A stretch of 64,000 nucleotides of DNA from positions 795,257 through 859,256 of the forward strand of contig NW_006768771.1 of the NCBI RefSeq assembly GCF_000204055.1, read 5' to 3'. The first letter of the stretch is position 1. Each line of letters opens with the position of its first letter. The position numbers and the translations under genes are program-made. Positions 60,529 to 64,000 of the stretch are shown here, one piece after another. The stretch comes from Melampsora larici-populina 98AG31. Lineage: Eukaryota > Basidiomycota > Pucciniomycetes > Pucciniales > Melampsoraceae. Under the pieces are notes generated by a model that saw only the letters and a program-made list of their open reading frames with translations, did no database searches and was not told the origin of the DNA.

Positions 60529-60825
60529 TTATTGTTCTTCCATTAGACGACAATAATTTGCAAAAACCTCTCTCCTTAAAGAGTCATCGTTATCAGCTAG
60601 AACAGCATTGGCAACCACAGGGTTTTCTTCAGCGAATTCTCGCTCAGCTTCTCGCTCGAAAGCATTCGGGAGTCCATACGAGAAAGCAGTTTGTTCATTC
60701 TCCATCAATAGGAAGTTGTGAAGAAGGCAGCATGCCATTAGAAGGGCATTCACTCGTCTCATTGATCGTTTGTCTCGCAGGATTAATCGGCATTCTTTCA
60801 GCATTTTGTAAGGTCGTCTCTCAAT
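60529..60825 (-). pseudogene. PIF/Harbinger transposase, C-terminal fragment
   Basis: 91 codons from the ATG-like codon at 60804 down to 60529, with a few upstream in-frame residues (RRPYK). The block MLKECRLILRDKRSM, RRVNALLMACCLLHNFLL is the conserved C-terminal part of Harbinger DDE transposases, followed by an acidic tail (AEREFAEENP). The DDE catalytic residues and N-terminus are absent. Upstream the frame meets a TGA near 60825, and homology is lost before the LTR, so either an intron or decay lies between here and the insertion point. Confidence 0.75.
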
Positions 60826-60882
60826 CGACCTTCACTGGGTTCGCGGGACTCAAAAGGCCGAAGCCAGACAAAGTAACACCTT

Positions 60883-61165
60883 TGTTTATATTCCTGAATA
60901 GCCTAGATAAAATGAACTATCAATAAGAGAACACTACTAAGAGAGAGAGGAGGAAAGAGTTCCTCCCAAAGGGGAGTCATACCTAGATAAAATGAACTAT
61001 CAATAAGAGAACACTACTAAGAGAGAGAGGAGGAAAGAGTTCCTCAAGAGAAGAAATCGGAAGGGAGAGAGGATGGAACCTCTATATAAGAACTCCCTGT
61101 ACAACTTTATGTAACCCTATACCACACATGTAAGTCTAACGCGTAACCCATACTCTTCCCTTACA
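60883..61165 (-). repeat. 3' LTR of the Ty3/gypsy element
   Basis: On the minus strand it begins TGTAAGGGAAGAG directly after the polypurine tract and ends about TATAAACA at 60883. About 283 bp. The outer end is inferred from the TG/CA rule; the 5-bp target duplication cannot be checked in this window. Confidence 0.65.
60902..61045 (+). repeat. 80-bp period tandem duplication within the LTR
   Basis: A 64-nt segment (CCTAGATAAAATGAAC...AAGAGTTCCTC) occurs at 60902-60965 and again, identical, at 60982-61045, separated by 16 nt. It contains a GA-rich tract (GAGAGAGAGGAGGAAAG). Confidence 0.9.
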
Positions 61166-61571
61166 CCCCCCCCAACTAAGACGAAAAAAAACAAAAGATA
61201 ACCCCCCTAACCTAGTCATTATAAGAAAAGAAATTGAAAGAAAAATTCGAAAGAAAAGAAACTAAATAAAAGAAACTAAATAAAAGAAACTAAATAACCC
61301 CTAAACTTCCATCCTAACCAATGACCCGATTTGTGAATTCTAAATATTGTGTTGATTTGATAATTCGAAAGAAAGAAAAAAGAAAAGAAAAGAATAACAT
61401 CGTTCCACCACTATACTCATACATCCCCAACTTGCTGAGAATGGTCGCCATTCGAGAACTAGACGCCGTGCCGTGTCCTGAAAAGCGCAGATCGAAAAGG
61501 ATGTGCTCACAGGCGTGGCCAAGGTGTTGTTGCGAAACAAGGAGGAGGTAGAACCCCACGGCGGTGCATAC

Positions 61572-64000
61572 TCAAGGAGAGGACTTACTTGCACAAGGTA
61601 ACCTCTCGCCCAACTCACATACGTCCACTGACTCATCCGTTCGGTATCTCTTGAGCTTCGAAATATGAAAAATATCGTGTGACTTGTCGTTAGGTGAAAG
61701 TTGCAGTCGTACATCTCTTCCGTCGTTGATGACATCCAAGACCTTGTACGGTCCATCGTATCTTGCCCGAAGTTTTGCGACCTTGCCACCTACTTGCACC
61801 GCTCGATTTGTGCTCTCAACCAACACCAGATCCCCCTTCTCCAACTGTAAATCACCCCCTCGCCTCTTATTGTACTGAACAGCTTGATCCACACGTGACA
61901 CCCAGAGTCTATCTCGACACCTAGCCCAATCCGCCTGTCTACTCGCTACCCACCGTTCGACATCATGACCAGCTGCCTCCTTTGTTGACGGAATGGGAAA
62001 AAGCCTGGGTTGATGTCCTAACACGAAGTACATAGGAGACACCCCCGTCGCCGAGTTCACCGCTGAATTGATCGCGAATTCCACAGACGGAAGCGCCTCT
62101 AACCACCGACCCTGACGTCCTTGAGTCGAAAAACGCAACGTTTGGCCCAAGGTCTTATTAGTACGTTCTGCTCGCCCATCTGCTTGAGGGTGATATGCGG
62201 TAGTTAAATTGATCTTGATGCCCAGAAGCCGGTGAAGCTCCTTCCAAAAACGTGAGACCCAGATCTTATCCCTGTCCCCATGCATCTCGTCAGGAGCGCC
62301 AAAAATAGACAACCATGAGTTATAAAGTCGTCGGGCTGTCTTTTCCGCAGAATCCTTTTGGTTAGTCGGTATCAATCTGACAAATCCAGTGAGTCGACAA
62401 GTACACGAGAGCAACATATCATAACCCGATACCTTGGGAAAAGGACCAACAAAATCCAGAGCTATACTGCTCATCGGTCGTCGAGGAAGATCGGGGCTTT
62501 GTGCACGTCCCGGTAGTAAAGTCGTCCTGGCTTTGTTACGTTGACATTCATCACAGCAGCTTACCCACTTTTCCACTTCTTCAGACATACCCGGCCAGAA
62601 AAATTCACTCTTCAATCTATTGTAAGTCTTCAGATTTCCTAAATGCCCGACCGCTTGATGAGCTGATAACACCAGTTTACTTCTCAACTCCACATCCAAC
62701 GGAACAACAACCCTACCATCCATCAACATCAGACCATCTTGCCATTCACAATTCTTTCTCAACGGCAATACCTTGGCTAACTTCTTGCAGAACGGGTCCG
62801 ATTCGTAACCTTGAGTAATAGACGTCAATGTGTCGGCATCCAAAGTGGGTTTTGATTCGTTTACCGCCGCCGCATCCATTCGAGATATTGCATCCGCGAC
62901 AGAATTATCGGCTCCTTGCAGATATTTGAAATTTAAATCAAACTGCGAAAGGGTCTCCAACCACCTAGCTTGCCGACGGCTGAGATTTCGTTGCTTTAGT
63001 AAATAAGTCAAGGAATGGTGGTCCGTCATCACGTTCACTTTCAACCCGAGAAGCAAAAGACGCCACCTGTTCAATGCATGAATTACCGCCAACAGTTCTT
63101 GCTCATGAACTGGATAATTCCGTTCCGCTGATGTCATGGTACGCCCATCATACGCCACCGGTGAAGCCGTCTCCCAGTTTTCACCTTGGAACAACGCCGC
63201 ACCTAAGCCGTGACCACTGGCATCGGTGAAGAGCCACACTGGCTCATTCGAATCGTAATCCAAGTTCCTCAATACCGGTAATGTTGTAATGATGCGCTTG
63301 ATATTGTTAAAAGCTACCTCTTCTTTTTCAGCCCATTTGAATTCTTCAGGTTTACGTTTTGAGCTGGTCAGAGGTGTCAATGTGCTTACATAACGAGATA
63401 ACCCCTCAATAAACTTTTTCATCCATTGCACCGTACCCAAGAATTCCTTCAGTTGTTTTGGATTCTTTGGAGTACGCCAATTAGACACCTTCTCCACTTT
63501 CTCCTCATCCGCTCTGATGCCATCCTCCCCGATCACATGCCCAAGAAACTTGATTCGACGTCGAAAAAGTTGAGTTTTCTTGATGCCACAATAAAGCTTG
63601 GCTTGTCGAAGTCTTTTCAAAACCTCCCGCAAATGTTCTTCATGTTCCTCCACTGTTTGAGAAAACACCACAATATCATCAATATAAACCACACATACTT
63701 TGTTCACTAAATCTCCTAAAGCCTCTTCACATCTTCGTTGTTGAGTTGCCGGTGCATTAGTGAGACCCATAGGCATCACCACCCATTCGTACAATCCCCA
63801 TGGTGTCTTGATGGCCGTCAAAGGTATGTCCTTCTCCTCCATTCTCGTTTGAAAAAAGGCATTAATTTGATCTAGAGAGGAGTAAATTTTACCAGAAGCA
63901 ACAAGTCTCACAGCTTCGTCCGGATTGGGTAAAGGTCCTCGGTCCTTGACTGTATATTTGTTCAACGTCCGATAGTCACAGATAAGCCTTGGCAGTGCTG
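61572..64000 (-). CDS. Ty3/gypsy pol polyprotein (RT, RNase H, integrase), 5'-partial
   Basis: An uninterrupted frame of at least 808 codons, open to the window edge (PRLICDYRTLN precedes the first listed start). Reverse transcriptase: LDQINAFFQTRM, VVMPMGLTNAPAT and the YIDD catalytic motif. RNase H: LFTDASGHGLGAALF, HEQELLAVIHAL, TDHHSLTYLL. Integrase: an HHCC zinc finger (HQAVGHLGN ... CCDECQRNK) and the DDE core (ALDFVGPFP, HGDRDKIW, HPQADGRAERTN). After the core a basic C-terminal segment contains LEKGDLVLVEST and YDGPYKVLDVI. It ends with HISKLKRY and a short tail. I see no chromodomain. Retrotransposition enzyme set; intact here. Confidence 0.93.
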   Translation of the reverse strand, partial: ALPRLICDYRTLNKYTVKDRGPLPNPDEAVRLVASGKIYSSLDQINAFFQTRMEEKDIPLTAIKTPWGLYEWVVMPMGLTNAPATQQRRCEEALGDLVNKVCVVYIDDIVVFSQTVEEHEEHLREVLKRLRQAKLYCGIKKTQLFRRRIKFLGHVIGEDGIRADEEKVEKVSNWRTPKNPKQLKEFLGTVQWMKKFIEGLSRYVSTLTPLTSSKRKPEEFKWAEKEEVAFNNIKRIITTLPVLRNLDYDSNEPVWLFTDASGHGLGAALFQGENWETASPVAYDGRTMTSAERNYPVHEQELLAVIHALNRWRLLLLGLKVNVMTDHHSLTYLLKQRNLSRRQARWLETLSQFDLNFKYLQGADNSVADAISRMDAAAVNESKPTLDADTLTSITQGYESDPFCKKLAKVLPLRKNCEWQDGLMLMDGRVVVPLDVELRSKLVLSAHQAVGHLGNLKTYNRLKSEFFWPGMSEEVEKWVSCCDECQRNKARTTLLPGRAQSPDLPRRPMSSIALDFVGPFPKVSGYDMLLSCTCRLTGFVRLIPTNQKDSAEKTARRLYNSWLSIFGAPDEMHGDRDKIWVSRFWKELHRLLGIKINLTTAYHPQADGRAERTNKTLGQTLRFSTQGRQGRWLEALPSVEFAINSAVNSATGVSPMYFVLGHQPRLFPIPSTKEAAGHDVERWVASRQADWARCRDRLWVSRVDQAVQYNKRRGGDLQLEKGDLVLVESTNRAVQVGGKVAKLRARYDGPYKVLDVINDGRDVRLQLSPNDKSHDIFHISKLKRYRTDESVDVCELGERLPCASKSSP

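Larger units (their letters stand above)
57951..60882. mobile_element. PIF/Harbinger-like element, interrupted by a Ty3 retrotransposon
   Basis: Contains a plus-strand Myb/SANT-like gene and, convergent to it, the C-terminal end of a minus-strand DDE transposase. These two genes are the standard pair of PIF/Harbinger elements. The left end is placed at GGGGTATTCAAAACTC after TTA (57948-57950), which matches the superfamily's target site, but the matching right end is not in the window. The transposase fragment runs up to the LTR at about 60883, suggesting that the Ty3 element inserted into the gene and that the rest of the Harbinger element lies beyond 64000. Confidence 0.65.
60883..64000 (-). 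mobile_element. Ty3/gypsy LTR retrotransposon, partial (runs off the window)
   Basis: Reading on the minus strand: pol gene (from beyond 64000 to 61572), a 3' untranslated stretch, a G8 polypurine run (61166-61173), and a 3' LTR (61165 to about 60883). Gag, protease, primer-binding site and 5' LTR should lie beyond the right edge. The intact pol frame over 2.4 kb suggests a young copy. Confidence 0.85.

Noticed and set aside
62501..63710. Plus-strand frames opposite the Ty3 pol gene
   Set aside because: Antisense shadows of an intact conserved polyprotein.

Overview
The window looks like nuclear DNA of a basidiomycete, most likely a rust fungus (Pucciniales, Melampsora/Puccinia-like). Genes are AT-rich and split by many short GT-AG introns (mostly 54-98 nt). 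The host genes and several transposon families (Plavaka-type DNA transposons with a second gene, hAT, Tc1/mariner, PIF/Harbinger with a Myb-like partner gene) are of kinds I associate with rust genomes. This assignment is inference; no database was searched. All splice models were built by hand from GT/AG sites and phase, and each multi-exon model below closes in frame except where stated.

Host genes, left to right: an F-box/LRR protein (1061-2675, minus); a GT15 (KRE2/KTR-type) alpha-1,2-mannosyltransferase whose exon 2 carries three compensating +1 shifts (3492-5197, plus); a gamma-tubulin complex protein of the Spc98/GCP family, probably GCP5-like (14264-17881, plus); a SAP-domain protein kinase with WNK-like placement of its lysine (30626-34281, plus); a Gly/Ser/Ala-rich low-complexity protein with decayed repeated copies upstream (41190-43542, plus); a mitochondrial acyl-CoA dehydrogenase (44311-46441, plus); the CCT/TCP-1 chaperonin alpha subunit (47263-49750, plus); and a GRDP-like protein with a long disordered/coiled-coil tail (52763-57042, plus).

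Mobile DNA fills the rest. About 6.1-14.2 kb is a GC-richer Plavaka/CACTA-like element with two minus-strand genes, both with intact splice phase, ending close to the ATG of the GCP gene. 19059-29120 is a nested composite. A Tc1/mariner-type element with long (about 200-260 bp) inverted repeats carries a DD34E transposase and two unrecognised plus-strand genes. It is invaded by a TTA-flanked MITE inside its left repeat and by a 4002-bp hAT element with a perfect 8-bp target duplication, 81 bp upstream of the Tc1 transposase ATG. A further MITE lies at 29384-30387.

36.4-41.2 kb is a graveyard: a copia relic with a short LTR, a tyrosine-recombinase relic and a possible solo LTR. From 57951 a Harbinger-like element (Myb/SANT-like gene plus a transposase C-terminus) is cut by a Ty3/gypsy retrotransposon whose 3' LTR begins near 60883 and whose pol gene runs off the right edge.

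The strongest candidate for something undescribed is the Tc1/mariner element with two cargo genes, about 5.4 kb once the nested insertions are subtracted. The WNK-like lysine arrangement in the SAP-kinase and the triple-shifted mannosyltransferase follow.
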